NCBI RefSeq assembly: GCF_026013645.1
Contig: NZ_CP110224.1
Location: 1,426,001-1,490,000, forward strand
Direction of reading: 5' to 3'
Length of the DNA stretch: 64,000 nucleotides
Source: Virgibacillus natechei
Lineage (GTDB): Bacteria > Bacillota > Bacilli > Bacillales > Amphibacillaceae
The first letter of the stretch is position 1. Each line of letters starts with the position of its first letter. Below are positions 33,377-42,076 of the stretch, piece after piece. The notes below the pieces were generated by a model. The model worked only from the letters and a program-made list of their open reading frames with translations. It did not search any database and was not told where the DNA came from. Position numbers and translations under genes: made by a program.

Positions 33377-34378
33377 ATGTCAAGGATACAAATACCGTTA
33401 TCGGTTTTAAATTTAGCGCCTATTCGCCAAGGAGAGGGTCCAAAAGAAGCCATTGATTCAATGATCGATTTGGCTCAAGCTACAGAAAAGATGGGGTATA
33501 CACGATATTGGATTGCGGAACATCATAATACGCCGACATTAGTGAGTTCAGCTACTTCCATATTGATTAAACATACCCTGGAGCACACTGAATCCATACG
33601 CGTTGGATCTGGGGGAATTATGCTGCCTAATCATTCCCCGTTGGTTGTAGCCGAACAATTTGGAACGATGGCAACGATTTATCCGGATCGATTAGACTTG
33701 GGACTTGGCAGGGCACCTGGTACAGACATGCTAACTGCCGATGCTCTAAGGCGATCTCAAAATGATTCGGTTTATACATTTCCTGAGGATGTAAAAACTT
33801 TACTTAAGCATTTTGGACCAGATGAAGTTCAAGGTTTTGTAAAAGCCCATCCAGGTGTTGATACGAATGTTCCGATTTATGTCCTTGGTTCTTCGACAGA
33901 TTCAGCTGTATTGGCTGCTAAATTAGGATTGCCGTATGTATTCGCTTCTCACTTTGCCCCAAAACATATGGAAGAAGCTATTTCCATTTATCGGAGTCAA
34001 TTTAACCCATCAGAGTACTTAGACGCGCCTTATATGACGGTCTGTTTGAATGTGATTGCAGCTGATAGTGATGAAGAAGCAAAATTTGAATCGACAACCA
34101 TGCATCAATTTTTCTTGAATATAATACGTGGCTCCCAATCGCCGTTAAGTCCTCCTGTTGAAAACATGGATCAACTTTGGGATTCGCGTGAGAAAGAAGC
34201 GGCTTCATCAATGTCAAGCATGATTCTGACAGGAAGTAAAGATTCGGTACGTGAACAATTGACCCGTTTCCAGGAAAAATATGATGTGGATGAAATCATG
34301 GCCATATCATATATGTATGACAAGGACAAACAAAAACGATCTTACGAAATCTTAAAAGAAGTCGTAGACGGAAAATAA
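33377..34378 (+). CDS. LLM-class flavin-dependent oxidoreductase 1 (YwcH-like)
   Basis: 333 residues, a luciferase-like TIM barrel. The N-terminus '[20 protein letters not shown]' and '[18 protein letters not shown]', '[20 protein letters not shown]' and '[13 protein letters not shown]' form the hallmark of the MsnO8/YwcH branch. Members use FMNH2 and oxygen on unidentified substrates. It is monocistronic with GAGGGAGAAATG upstream, and two other LLM enzymes occur in the window (35042 and 61800). Confidence 0.9.
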   Translation: MSRIQIPLSVLNLAPIRQGEGPKEAIDSMIDLAQATEKMGYTRYWIAEHHNTPTLVSSATSILIKHTLEHTESIRVGSGGIMLPNHSPLVVAEQFGTMATIYPDRLDLGLGRAPGTDMLTADALRRSQNDSVYTFPEDVKTLLKHFGPDEVQGFVKAHPGVDTNVPIYVLGSSTDSAVLAAKLGLPYVFASHFAPKHMEEAISIYRSQFNPSEYLDAPYMTVCLNVIAADSDEEAKFESTTMHQFFLNIIRGSQSPLSPPVENMDQLWDSREKEAASSMSSMILTGSKDSVREQLTRFQEKYDVDEIMAISYMYDKDKQKRSYEILKEVVDGK

Positions 34379-34400
34379 ATAACTTATATCCGGGGAGTGA

Positions 34401-34429
34401 GGTGCCTGTCACTTCCCGGTATTTGTCGA
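34401..34429 (+). repeat. GTGCCTGTCACTTCCCG repeat, copy R5
   Basis: GGTGCCTGTCACTTCCCG + GTATTTGTCGA, lying 23 bases after the first LLM gene stop, with a TTTTTGATTAAGG tail like R4. Confidence 0.8.
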
Positions 34430-34481
34430 CCAAGTATTTTTGATTAAGGGCTAGTTTTGTGATTTGGAAGCACCAACTAGT

Positions 34482-34829
34482 TTACATGCTCTTTTTATTT
34501 AATTTATTCATCTTGTGTAACGTGTGTTTCGTTCCCCATTCATGCATGGCTTCTAAAATTGGTTCCAAGCTCCGGCCATATTCAGAAATGGAATACTCAA
34601 CTTTTGGCGGAACCTGTGGGTATACAACGCGCTCTATAATGTCTTCATCCTCAAGTTCTCGTAACTGCTTTGTCAACATCTTCTGCGTGATTCCAGGCAT
34701 GCTGCGTTTAAGCTCGCTGAATCTTTTCGTACCTTCCTGCAATAGGTATAGTAAGATAATGGGTTTCCATTTCCCTACTAAAATGCCTAATGCATCTTCC
34801 ACACGACATAAGTCCGGCTGCTTGTCCAT
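34482..34829 (-). CDS. HxlR-family transcriptional regulator 2
   Basis: 115 residues. 'CRVEDALGILVGKWKPIILL' holds the conserved Cys and GKW, then 'ELKRSMPGITQKMLTKQLRE'. It is divergent from the LLM/FMN-reductase operon at 35042-36683, so it most likely controls that operon in response to quinones, aldehydes or similar electrophiles. The start follows GGAGGAGATAAA. Confidence 0.9.
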   Translation of the reverse strand: MDKQPDLCRVEDALGILVGKWKPIILLYLLQEGTKRFSELKRSMPGITQKMLTKQLRELEDEDIIERVVYPQVPPKVEYSISEYGRSLEPILEAMHEWGTKHTLHKMNKLNKKSM

Positions 34830-35041
34830 TTTATCTCCTCCATGGTATCTTTTTGTATACTATGCCACTTAAAAGTGCGTACTTCCTAATTAAATTAATA
34901 TATTCTATAATAGCATTAAGTTGGATATTAGGAAACATGGCATTCGTTATAGGGGTTTTTTAAATAAAGTTTTATACCTCTATCTGCCAAGAAAGTAAAT
35001 GAAAAATAGAATAAAGTATATAATGAAAGGTTGGTCAGTAA

Positions 35042-36097
35042 ATGGAAAAATATCGTTTAGATCCAAGCAAAGGAATGGAGTTCGGGCTTTATACATTAGG
35101 TGATCATTTACCAGATCCTGGTACAGCAGAGCGGATTTCCCCGCAGCAACGTATTCGTGAGTTAATAGAATTAGCACAGCATGCTGAGCAGGCAGGTATC
35201 GATTTTTTTAGTGTAGGAGAAAGTCACCAAGAATATTTCGTAACGCAAGCACATTCGGTTGTTTTATCGGCAATAGCCCAGGCAACCGAAAAGATTAAAA
35301 TCTCAAGCTCTTCTACGATTATCAGTACTTCGGATCCAGTGCGTGTGTACGAAGATTTTGCGACAATTGATTTAATTTCAGGAGGGCGTGCTGAAATTGT
35401 TGCTGGTCGTGCATCACGAGTAGGTCTCTATGATTTATTGGGCTATGATCTTCGTGATTACGAGGAATTATATGAAGAAAAATTTGATTTATTACGTAAA
35501 ATTAATGAAGAGGAAGTGGTCAACTGGAGTGGACAATTCCGCCCAGCTCTAAATGATGCAAAAGTTCTTCCGCGCCCACTAAATGGTTCGCTCCCGATTT
35601 GGCGTGCAGTCGGTGGAACACCTGCTAGTGCGATCAAGGCGGGCTATGCTGGCGTTCCGATGTATATGGCTCATTTAGGTGGTCCGGTCAGTGTCTTTAA
35701 GCGAACGGTTGATGCTTATCGCGAAGCGGCCCAACAAAGCGGATTTGACCCATCTGAATTACCAGTTGCAACGGCAGGCTTTTTTTATGCGGCTGAGAGT
35801 TCTCAACAGGCTCTTAGAGAAATGTATCCCCATATTAATGAGGGGATGAAGCGAACGAATGGACAAGGCTTTCCAAAACAGAACTTTGCACAGGGGGCAG
35901 ATCCGCGTAGTGTTATGAACATTGGTAGTCCACAGGAAATAATTGAAAAAATTCTTTACCAGCACGAACAATTCGGTCATCAACGGTATATCGCACAAAT
36001 GGATTTCGGTGGGATGCCTTTTGATAAATTAATGAAAAATATTGAGCTGATTGGTAATGAAATTCTACCAGCAATTAAAAAATATACGGCAAAATAA
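35042..36097 (+). CDS. LLM-class flavin-dependent oxidoreductase 2
   Basis: 351 residues, luciferase-like monooxygenase fold. 'MEFGLYTLGDHLPDP', 'HAEQAGIDFFSVGESH', 'TEKIKISSSSTIISTSDPVR', and 'GGRAEIVAGRAS' are family positions for FMN binding. It is followed after 19 bases by an FMN reductase that would supply FMNH2, giving a two-component monooxygenase. The substrate is unknown. The HxlR gene next to it suggests a reactive or toxic compound. Confidence 0.88.
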   Translation: MEKYRLDPSKGMEFGLYTLGDHLPDPGTAERISPQQRIRELIELAQHAEQAGIDFFSVGESHQEYFVTQAHSVVLSAIAQATEKIKISSSSTIISTSDPVRVYEDFATIDLISGGRAEIVAGRASRVGLYDLLGYDLRDYEELYEEKFDLLRKINEEEVVNWSGQFRPALNDAKVLPRPLNGSLPIWRAVGGTPASAIKAGYAGVPMYMAHLGGPVSVFKRTVDAYREAAQQSGFDPSELPVATAGFFYAAESSQQALREMYPHINEGMKRTNGQGFPKQNFAQGADPRSVMNIGSPQEIIEKILYQHEQFGHQRYIAQMDFGGMPFDKLMKNIELIGNEILPAIKKYTAK

Positions 36098-36116
36098 TTA
36101 GGAGTTGAATAAATAA

Positions 36117-36683
36117 ATGAAGGTTGTCGGATTATCGGGTTCGAAAGTCGGTACGAAAACAAGAACGGCGCTGGACTACACCATTAAATCAGTTACTGAA
36201 AACTATCCAGCGACGCAAACGACATTAATTGATTTAGCAGATTTTGATATTCAATTCAGTGATGGTCGCAATTATCTAGAATATGAAGGCGATACAAAAT
36301 ATGTCTTGCAAAGCCTAATGGAAGCAGATGCCATTATTATGGGGACACCGATTTTTCAGGCGTCCATACCGGCCACATTGAAGAACATATTTGATTTACT
36401 TCCAGAGAACGCATTTCGCGATAAAGTTGTCAGCATGCTTGTAACAGCAGGCTCACCGAAGCATTATTTAATTGTGGAACAACAATTAAAACCTATCTTG
36501 GGTTATATGAAAGCGCAAATTGTTCAGACATATTTATTTATTGAGGAAAAGGATTTCCATCGAAAAGAAATCACAAATGATGATGTGTTATTCCGAATCG
36601 ATCGATTGGTTGAGGATACCATTTTATTAACAGAAACATATAAGCAAATTCGTGAAGCCAAAGAAGCAGAATATGATTTTTAA
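36117..36683 (+). CDS. NADPH-dependent FMN reductase
   Basis: 188 residues, flavodoxin-like SsuE/FMN_red family. 'VVGLSGSKVGTKTRTALDY' is the FMN-phosphate loop and 'AIIMGTPIFQASIPATLKN' the second flavin-binding loop. It should deliver reduced FMN to the LLM enzyme just upstream. The RBS is TTAGGAGTTG. A second family member is at 61220. Confidence 0.9.
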   Translation: MKVVGLSGSKVGTKTRTALDYTIKSVTENYPATQTTLIDLADFDIQFSDGRNYLEYEGDTKYVLQSLMEADAIIMGTPIFQASIPATLKNIFDLLPENAFRDKVVSMLVTAGSPKHYLIVEQQLKPILGYMKAQIVQTYLFIEEKDFHRKEITNDDVLFRIDRLVEDTILLTETYKQIREAKEAEYDF

Positions 36684-36685
36684 AA

Positions 36686-36725
36686 GAAGGCTTGTGGCAA
36701 ATTCGCCGCAAGCCTTCTTTTAGTA
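36686..36725 (+). terminator. Terminator of LLM/FMN-reductase operon
   Basis: GAAGGCTTGTGGC / GCCGCAAGCCTTC with a 6-base loop and TTTT. Confidence 0.85.
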
Positions 36726-36846
36726 GTATAAATTTTCTTATTGCTCATTGGCTAATACGTTACCCCTCGAAAAAAACAACTATTTCTTCGTGTGATGCAT
36801 GTTGGCTTAGTTTTACTTATCCTGGATGTTGTATGTGGGTTTTGGC

Positions 36847-36923
36847 TTTGACCACTTGTCGATAAGCCAAGTGGTCAAAAGTCAAGAATATCCGTTCGAC
36901 AAATAACGGGAAGTGACAGGCAC
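36847..36923 (-). repeat. GTGCCTGTCACTTCCCG repeat, extended copy R6 with 12-bp hairpin
   Basis: On the minus strand GTGCCTGTCACTTCCCGT + TATTTGTCGAACGGATATTC + TTGACTTTTGACCACTTGG, ending in a perfect stem TTTGACCACTTG/CAAGTGGTCAAA. Past its left edge (36924-36938) a partial inverted copy (TTTCCGCGGTATTTA) abuts it head to head. It is the only copy on the minus strand and the longest. Confidence 0.75.
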
Positions 36924-36935
36924 TTTCCGCGGTAT

Positions 36936-37403
36936 TTATTCTATGTCTTCTTGTAAACGCTGAAAGCCTTCTTGATGAAGATAATCAGTCGCAGCGTTAT
37001 AAGTTGCATAACTTCCGTCCAACATATCTCCTGCATAAATATTCCATGCATTAAAATCTAGATCATGAACTATTTTAAGGGTTTCATTTTCAGCATTCAC
37101 CCATGTTTCTTCAAAAGGGTTTGATTCACGTAGAGACGTGATAGATTCTTTTATCACTTTACGAAGCTCTCGTTCTGTAAAATTTCGGATGTTGACCATC
37201 CCTTTAGAATCAATTGTGTAGTTATCATTTATCTGTTCAGCATATACAAATCCGTTTCCGTTTGGGTGCAGTCGATAGACCACAATTTTCTTGTCGAATA
37301 CACTCTCTTCGAAATGGAAATTGATACGGCCAAGGGATATATCGTTTCGTTGTAATTCAGGAAAGGATTCAATAATAGTTAACTTCTCTTCAAATGTAAG
37401 CAT
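36936..37403 (-). CDS. Conserved protein of unknown function
   Basis: 155 residues, soluble, acidic, with no recognised domain. Features are 'RLHPNGNGFVYAEQIND' and 'NIRNFTERELRKVIKESITS', and a C-terminal 'DLDFNAWNIYAGDMLDGSYA'. The start at 37403 has ATGGAGGTAAC upstream. It stands alone, bracketed by two GTGCCTGTCAC repeats (R6 and R7), which could mark a small mobile or rearranged segment. Confidence 0.75.
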   Translation of the reverse strand: MLTFEEKLTIIESFPELQRNDISLGRINFHFEESVFDKKIVVYRLHPNGNGFVYAEQINDNYTIDSKGMVNIRNFTERELRKVIKESITSLRESNPFEETWVNAENETLKIVHDLDFNAWNIYAGDMLDGSYATYNAATDYLHQEGFQRLQEDIE

Positions 37404-37460
37404 GTTACCTCCATATAAACTGTTATTTAACGCTCCAAGCTATTGTACCACTTCCTGGGG

Positions 37461-37489
37461 GGTGCCTGTCACTTCCCGATATTTGTCGA
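37461..37489 (+). repeat. GTGCCTGTCACTTCCCG repeat, copy R7
   Basis: GGTGCCTGTCACTTCCCG + ATATTTGTCGA. It lies between the unknown gene and the BCCT carrier. Confidence 0.8.
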
Positions 37490-37685
37490 GCGATTTTGCT
37501 TGCTTAGAAGAAGTTTTGTGGATGTGAGTATCTGCTACTTTCTATTTTTATTTGTGTATTTTCGCTTTGATTAAGTTTTACAGGTTTATTCATGTGGTAA
37601 TAAGCAAGTATATTGTAAAAAGGGAGTGATCTTCTTAAAAACAGTGGAATACTTACTTTTTCAAATATAATTGGAGGGGTCTTTA

Positions 37686-39251
37686 ATGAGTAAGAAAAGT
37701 AAAGGGGCGAGTAAAAGGGGATTAATAGATTACAAAATTTTTGTCCCATCTTTACTTATTATTATCGCAATCAGTATTCCTTTCTCCATGTATGAAGATG
37801 AGTCCTTTCATTTGTTGAATAGCATTTTTGCTCAGATTGTGGATCTATTTTCATGGGGTTACATATGGTATGCCATTATACTGGTTGCCGCAGGGTTGTA
37901 TCTGTCATTCTCCAAGTACGGGGATGTTGTTTTAGGTGATCCGACAGAGAAGCCGAGGTTCACATTATTTGAATATTCCTCGATATTAATTGCAATGGGG
38001 CTAGGATCCACCATTATGCGGACAGGGATGACTGAATGGGCCAATATCGCAGTTGATCCGCCGTTTGGCGCGGAAGCTGGTTCGGCTGATGCATTATTAT
38101 GGGGAAATGCATATAGCATGTTCATGTGGAGCTTCCAGGTGTTTGCCATCTTTGTTATGGCAGCACCCGCAATGGGTTATATTTTGCATGTTCGGAAGAA
38201 ACCATTTATGCGAATATCCGAGGCATGTCGTGTTATTTTTGGAGATAAGTTTACGGATGGTCTAGGCGGCACGATACTGGATATTATCTTTCTAGTTAGC
38301 ATACTCTCAGGTGCTGCTGTTACCTTAGGGTTGGGAACCCCTATTGTGACCTATAATTTAGCTGAAATATTCAACATCGAGATTACATTTGGCTTAACAT
38401 TGATCGTGACCATTGTATGGGTATTTCTATTCTCCATCAGTGCTTATTTAGGAATAGAAAGAGGTATCAAACGATTAAGTACCTTTAATATGTACCTTGC
38501 TGGCGGGTTTGCTATATTCATCATGATAGTGGGGCCTGGTATATTCATCCTTAATTACTTTACAGACACTGTCGGCTTCCTGTTATCGAATTATGTCGAT
38601 ATATCCCTTTACACGAACGCTTTAGATATGGGTGGAACCACACATATGGAAAGCAATACTATATTTTGGTTTGCCTATAGCGCTACATGGGCTATGCTGC
38701 ACAGTATATTTGCTGCAAAAATATCCCGGGGCAGGACCATAAGAGAAATGATATTAACATATTTATTAGCTCCCACGCTTATTTCTTGGGTAGCAACAGG
38801 GATACTTGGAGGTCTTGGTGTACACAGGTATCTAACTGGAGAAGTTTCTGTATTGGAGGTTGTACAGGAAGATGCTATGGCAGTCATACCAGAAATATTG
38901 AGTTCGTTGCCTTTTTCTACTATTGCACTTGTAGTCTTTGTTATCATTGCGATGATTTTCATGGTTACGACATTGGACTCGACAACGTATACAATTGCAT
39001 CTTATACAGGTACCAAGAATATGAGTGTAGCAGAACCTTCCAAGCATCTGCGGTTAATTGTTGCAGCCATCATAACTGTACTTGCTCTGGCCTTGCTGAG
39101 AATAGGTGGTCTGGCTCCACTGGAAGTTCTTTCCGGGATCATGGGAATACCGATCATTGTTATCCAGTTCCTTACCATCTACGCTGCAAAGAAAATGATG
39201 GATGAGGATAAGGCATGGATAAATAATGTGAGGAATAAAAAAGAGAAGTAA
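37686..39251 (+). CDS. Divergent BCCT-family transporter
   Basis: 521 residues with 12 predicted helices. The charged block 'AAKISRGRTIREM' is the conserved BCCT segment after helix 8. However, the helix-8 signature (normally WTxFYWxWW) reads 'NTIFWFAYSATWAML', and the Gly-rich helix-3 segment (normally GMGIG) reads 'IAMGLGSTIMRTG'. It is therefore BCCT by fold but probably not a standard betaine or choline carrier. ATG 37686 follows TTGGAGGGG. Its exact substrate is unknown. Confidence 0.85.
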   Translation: MSKKSKGASKRGLIDYKIFVPSLLIIIAISIPFSMYEDESFHLLNSIFAQIVDLFSWGYIWYAIILVAAGLYLSFSKYGDVVLGDPTEKPRFTLFEYSSILIAMGLGSTIMRTGMTEWANIAVDPPFGAEAGSADALLWGNAYSMFMWSFQVFAIFVMAAPAMGYILHVRKKPFMRISEACRVIFGDKFTDGLGGTILDIIFLVSILSGAAVTLGLGTPIVTYNLAEIFNIEITFGLTLIVTIVWVFLFSISAYLGIERGIKRLSTFNMYLAGGFAIFIMIVGPGIFILNYFTDTVGFLLSNYVDISLYTNALDMGGTTHMESNTIFWFAYSATWAMLHSIFAAKISRGRTIREMILTYLLAPTLISWVATGILGGLGVHRYLTGEVSVLEVVQEDAMAVIPEILSSLPFSTIALVVFVIIAMIFMVTTLDSTTYTIASYTGTKNMSVAEPSKHLRLIVAAIITVLALALLRIGGLAPLEVLSGIMGIPIIVIQFLTIYAAKKMMDEDKAWINNVRNKKEK

Positions 39252-39255
39252 GTAA

Positions 39256-39281
39256 GGTGCCCACTTCCCGATATTTGTCGA
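39256..39281 (+). repeat. GTGCCTGTCACTTCCCG repeat, copy R8
   Basis: GGTGC + CCACTTCCCGATATTTGTCG (three bases missing) with the GATGTTCTTGACTGTAAG tail. It begins five bases after the BCCT stop codon. Confidence 0.75.
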
Positions 39282-39442
39282 GCGGATGTTCTTGACTGTA
39301 AGAAAATGTTGTGATAAAAATAAAATTACTGCAGTTTTTTTGAGTACTGAGATCTTTTGAATTTAGTTTTTGGGTGTACAAACAGTAAAGTTATGTTAAA
39401 CTAGCCACCAATTCAATTGTGTATGAGGAAAGGAGAATAATT

Positions 39443-40210
39443 TTGAGTAAAAAATGGTTATTAAGTTTATCATTTGCCGTACTGGTATTTGTAATGGTAG
39501 CATGCGGTGATGAAGACGAGACAGCTGAAGATAATAATGAAACAGAAGAACCTGAAATGGAAGAGCCTGCTGAACAGCCAGAAATGCCTGAGCCTGATTT
39601 AGAAGGTGTTCCTGATGTTGTTGCAGAGGTAAATGGAGAAGAAATACCAAGAGATGAATTTGAAGCTACTTACCAAGGGCAGTTTCAGCAAGCAATGATG
39701 CAAGCACAAATGTCAGGTCAAGAGATTGACCAGGATCAATTAAAAGAACAGGTTGCTGAAAGCATGATTGGAACAGAACTTCTTGTGCAAGAAGCTGACA
39801 ACGCAGGTTTTGACGCGTCAGAAGAAGAGATGGATGAGACACTAGATGAATTAATAGAAATGAATCAGCTTGAATCCAGAGAAGAATTCATGTCTGCTAT
39901 GGAACAACAAGGTATGGGTGAAGAAGAAGTGATGGATCAGGTAGAATTGCAAGTAAAATTAGATAAGCTTATTACTAGCGAGGCTGGTGACACGGAACCA
40001 ACGGAAGAAGAGGTAGAAGAATTTTATGAACAGTTTGCAGCCCAACAAGAGGAAATGGGTGGAGCAGAAGGTGAAGAAGTAGAAGTCCCATCTTTTGATG
40101 AACTCAAACCAGAACTTGAACAAGAATTAAGGAACCAAAAAGAAGGGGAAGCATCTCAAGTACTTGTTGAGAACCTTCGTGAAGAGGCAGACGTCACGAA
40201 TCACTTGTAA
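39443..40210 (+). CDS. SurA_N-type peptidyl-prolyl isomerase-like lipoprotein
   Basis: About 255 residues. A signal peptide with lipobox 'LVFVMVACG' ends near residue 19. An acidic Glu/Pro-rich linker (to about residue 55) leads into a SurA_N chaperone-like domain with 'VAEVNGEEIPRDEFEATYQG', 'LKEQVAESMIGTELLVQEAD' and long Gln/Glu-rich helices. No parvulin rotamase domain is present, which separates it from PrsA. Start is TTG (39443) with AAAGGAGAATAAT. It probably helps folding of exported proteins at the membrane; the high acidity fits a halotolerant lifestyle. Confidence 0.85.
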   Translation: MSKKWLLSLSFAVLVFVMVACGDEDETAEDNNETEEPEMEEPAEQPEMPEPDLEGVPDVVAEVNGEEIPRDEFEATYQGQFQQAMMQAQMSGQEIDQDQLKEQVAESMIGTELLVQEADNAGFDASEEEMDETLDELIEMNQLESREEFMSAMEQQGMGEEEVMDQVELQVKLDKLITSEAGDTEPTEEEVEEFYEQFAAQQEEMGGAEGEEVEVPSFDELKPELEQELRNQKEGEASQVLVENLREEADVTNHL

Positions 40211-40227
40211 GGAGGTGCTTGTAAGGA

Positions 40228-40257
40228 GGTGCCTGTCACTTCCCGTTATTTGTCGAA
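40228..40257 (+). repeat. GTGCCTGTCACTTCCCG repeat, copy R9
   Basis: GGTGCCTGTCACTTCCCG + TTATTTGTCGAAT, preceded by a short duplication of GTAAGGAGGTGC (40207 and 40221). It follows the lipoprotein stop. Confidence 0.8.
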
Positions 40258-40273
40258 TGAATGGTATTAAATA

Positions 40274-40318
40274 AGAGGAGTCTTGTGGATGAAATTCTAC
40301 AAGGCTCTTTTTTTTGTT
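40274..40318 (+). terminator. Terminator after the SurA_N-like lipoprotein gene
   Basis: Stem of GAGTCTTGT and ACAAGGCTC with an AT-rich loop, followed by eight T. The next 270 bases hold no gene. Confidence 0.75.
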
Positions 40319-40595
40319 ACGTTTACTTTATTATTGCTGCATTCTCAGCATTTTAATATGCAGGTCCTGTTTTTTAGCAGGAAACTGTCCCTCCTTTGTT
40401 GAATAGATTAATTGTAAATAGGTTTATTAAAATGGAAGTTTTTTTGCAATTGAAGCTAAGATCATTCATGGAAGAATATGACTGTTTATTCATTAAAAAC
40501 CAACCCAAAATTTATTAAGTCGTGTCGCAATGTTTCTGGATAAGTCGGAAATACTAATGATGAAAGCCTTAAGTTACTTATAGGGAGACATCATT

Positions 40596-41213
40596 ATGAA
40601 AAAAGGAATTATTGCTGTCATTGTTTATGGAACCATTTTATTCATTGCTTTTTTGTATCGTGAACCTTTGTTGACTTGGCTAGATGAAAGTGATTTATCG
40701 CAACTTCCATTTATGTTTTTTTTAGCCATTTTTTTTGGCGTTATCCCTGTTATTCCTTTTAGTGTCTTTGCTGGAATAATGGGGGCGAAATATGGAGTTT
40801 GGATTGGTGCAATTATTAATTGGACAGGATCAATTGGGGCCTCCGCTATTTTCTTCTTGCTTGCCCGTTACTTTTTTGTCCGTCAATTCCAACGATTTAT
40901 TTCAAGGTATAAAAAGGTTAAGAAATTTGATTATATTATTAGTCAAAATGCGTTCATAGCGGTCTTATTTAGTCGGATGATTCCAATTGTACCTCCGCCT
41001 GTAATAAATATTTATTCTGGGTTAAGTACTATGTTATTCAGTACTTATATGGCTGCAACAGCTCTCGGCCAAATTCCTGGTATGATTGTGTATGCCTACT
41101 TAGGAAACCAATTATTTACTTCGTTTCAATTCTTTTTTTTAGGTATCTCTATTTATTTAGGATACGTGCTCCTTGTGATCCTTATCTATCGATGGTGGTA
41201 TAAAAGGTTTTAG
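40596..41213 (+). CDS. TVP38/TMEM64-family (VTT-domain) membrane protein
   Basis: 205 residues with five or six hydrophobic segments. The VTT core appears in 'FFGVIPVIPFSVFAGIMGAK' (first reentrant loop) and 'FSRMIPIVPPPVINIYSGLS' (second). DedA and TVP38 relatives act as lipid flippases or scramblases. It is a single gene, with GGGAGACATC upstream. The substrate is not predictable. Confidence 0.85.
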   Translation: MKKGIIAVIVYGTILFIAFLYREPLLTWLDESDLSQLPFMFFLAIFFGVIPVIPFSVFAGIMGAKYGVWIGAIINWTGSIGASAIFFLLARYFFVRQFQRFISRYKKVKKFDYIISQNAFIAVLFSRMIPIVPPPVINIYSGLSTMLFSTYMAATALGQIPGMIVYAYLGNQLFTSFQFFFLGISIYLGYVLLVILIYRWWYKRF

Positions 41214-41477
41214 GGATGATACTTGTAAAACAAAACAAATAAAAGAAATCACTTCCTATTTAATTGAATCTACCCTACCTAATCCAATAACCATTCCCCT
41301 CCCATCACTTATATGAGACAGCCACAAGCACAGTTCTTGTTTTCAATATATACCAAATATCCTGAGGCTCATTATGCAAAATCAGTTAGTATTGAGTTTT
41401 AAAATTTAGCTTCCAGTCCTTTGCAATGAACCTTTTATTTTCCAACTTTTTGGACATCCTAATAGTGGGTGAATAAA

Positions 41478-41765
41478 ATGAAGGCGAATGAAAATGATTA
41501 TAATAAATACAGTGAGGCAATCGACCGCATTCAAGAAGGAAATGAGACGATGATAGAATTGTTCAATGAACTTGAAGGCGATGATCCGATGATAAAGTTT
41601 GATAATGGGGTTATGGAAACTATTGAACGTGCAAAGAAAAAATACGGCGATGATATGGTTGATAAAAAATTGAATAATGTTGTACGGGAAATGCTTTCAT
41701 GGCTAGATTTAGAAGATGTTGATATCGATTTAGAGGAAGGGGAAAAAGAGGATGACCAATCGTAA
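41478..41765 (+). CDS. Small acidic protein, unknown
   Basis: About 95 residues, highly charged, mostly helical. It has 'IDRIQEGNETMIELFNEL' near the start and an Asp/Glu-rich end ('LDLEDVDIDLEEGEKEDDQS'). ATG 41478 follows GTGGGTGAATAAA. It could be a cytoplasmic adaptor or be expressed under salt stress, but no family is recognised. Confidence 0.6.
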   Translation: MKANENDYNKYSEAIDRIQEGNETMIELFNELEGDDPMIKFDNGVMETIERAKKKYGDDMVDKKLNNVVREMLSWLDLEDVDIDLEEGEKEDDQS

Positions 41766-41858
41766 ATAAATAGGCATATTTTTTTCACTTGAAAAGGAAC
41801 TGAAGTTCGTATATAATTAAATTAGAACAAATGTTTCGATCATAAGGAGGTCTAGAAA

Positions 41859-42074
41859 ATGAAAGGTTTGCTAACTCGTTCTGTTGAAAGCAAAGAAAAA
41901 ATGGTGATCTTCTATATCGATAGTAGGGGTCAGGTTACCCAGCGCTATATTCGAGTGCTACAGGTGAACGATGGATTAATCCTTGCTTATTGTTATTATC
42001 GTAAGGAGGTAAGAGTGTTTAAGTTAGATAATATTCTTTCAGCTGGACCGATCAAAAAACGAGTGGGGGCGTAA
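41859..42074 (+). CDS. Small WYL-like protein
   Basis: 71 residues. 'MVIFYIDSRGQVTQRYIRVL' and 'LAYCYYRKEVRVFKLDNILS' follow the strand pattern and the Y-C-x-x-R...R-x-F-x-L-D-x-I core of WYL domains, but without a DNA-binding part. It overlaps no gene and ends two bases before the YolD-like gene, so the two form an operon. The RBS is AAGGAGGTCTAG. A free-standing WYL-like ligand sensor is inference. Confidence 0.7.
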   Translation: MKGLLTRSVESKEKMVIFYIDSRGQVTQRYIRVLQVNDGLILAYCYYRKEVRVFKLDNILSAGPIKKRVGA

Positions 42075-42076
42075 TA

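Noticed and set aside
38687..39205. 172-residue plus-strand frame inside the BCCT gene
   Set aside because: Cys/His-rich out-of-frame shadow of the transporter.
16133..40257. Considered whether the GTGCCTGTCAC copies form a CRISPR array
   Set aside because: Copies are kilobases apart, in intergenic gaps, with no regular spacers and no cas genes.
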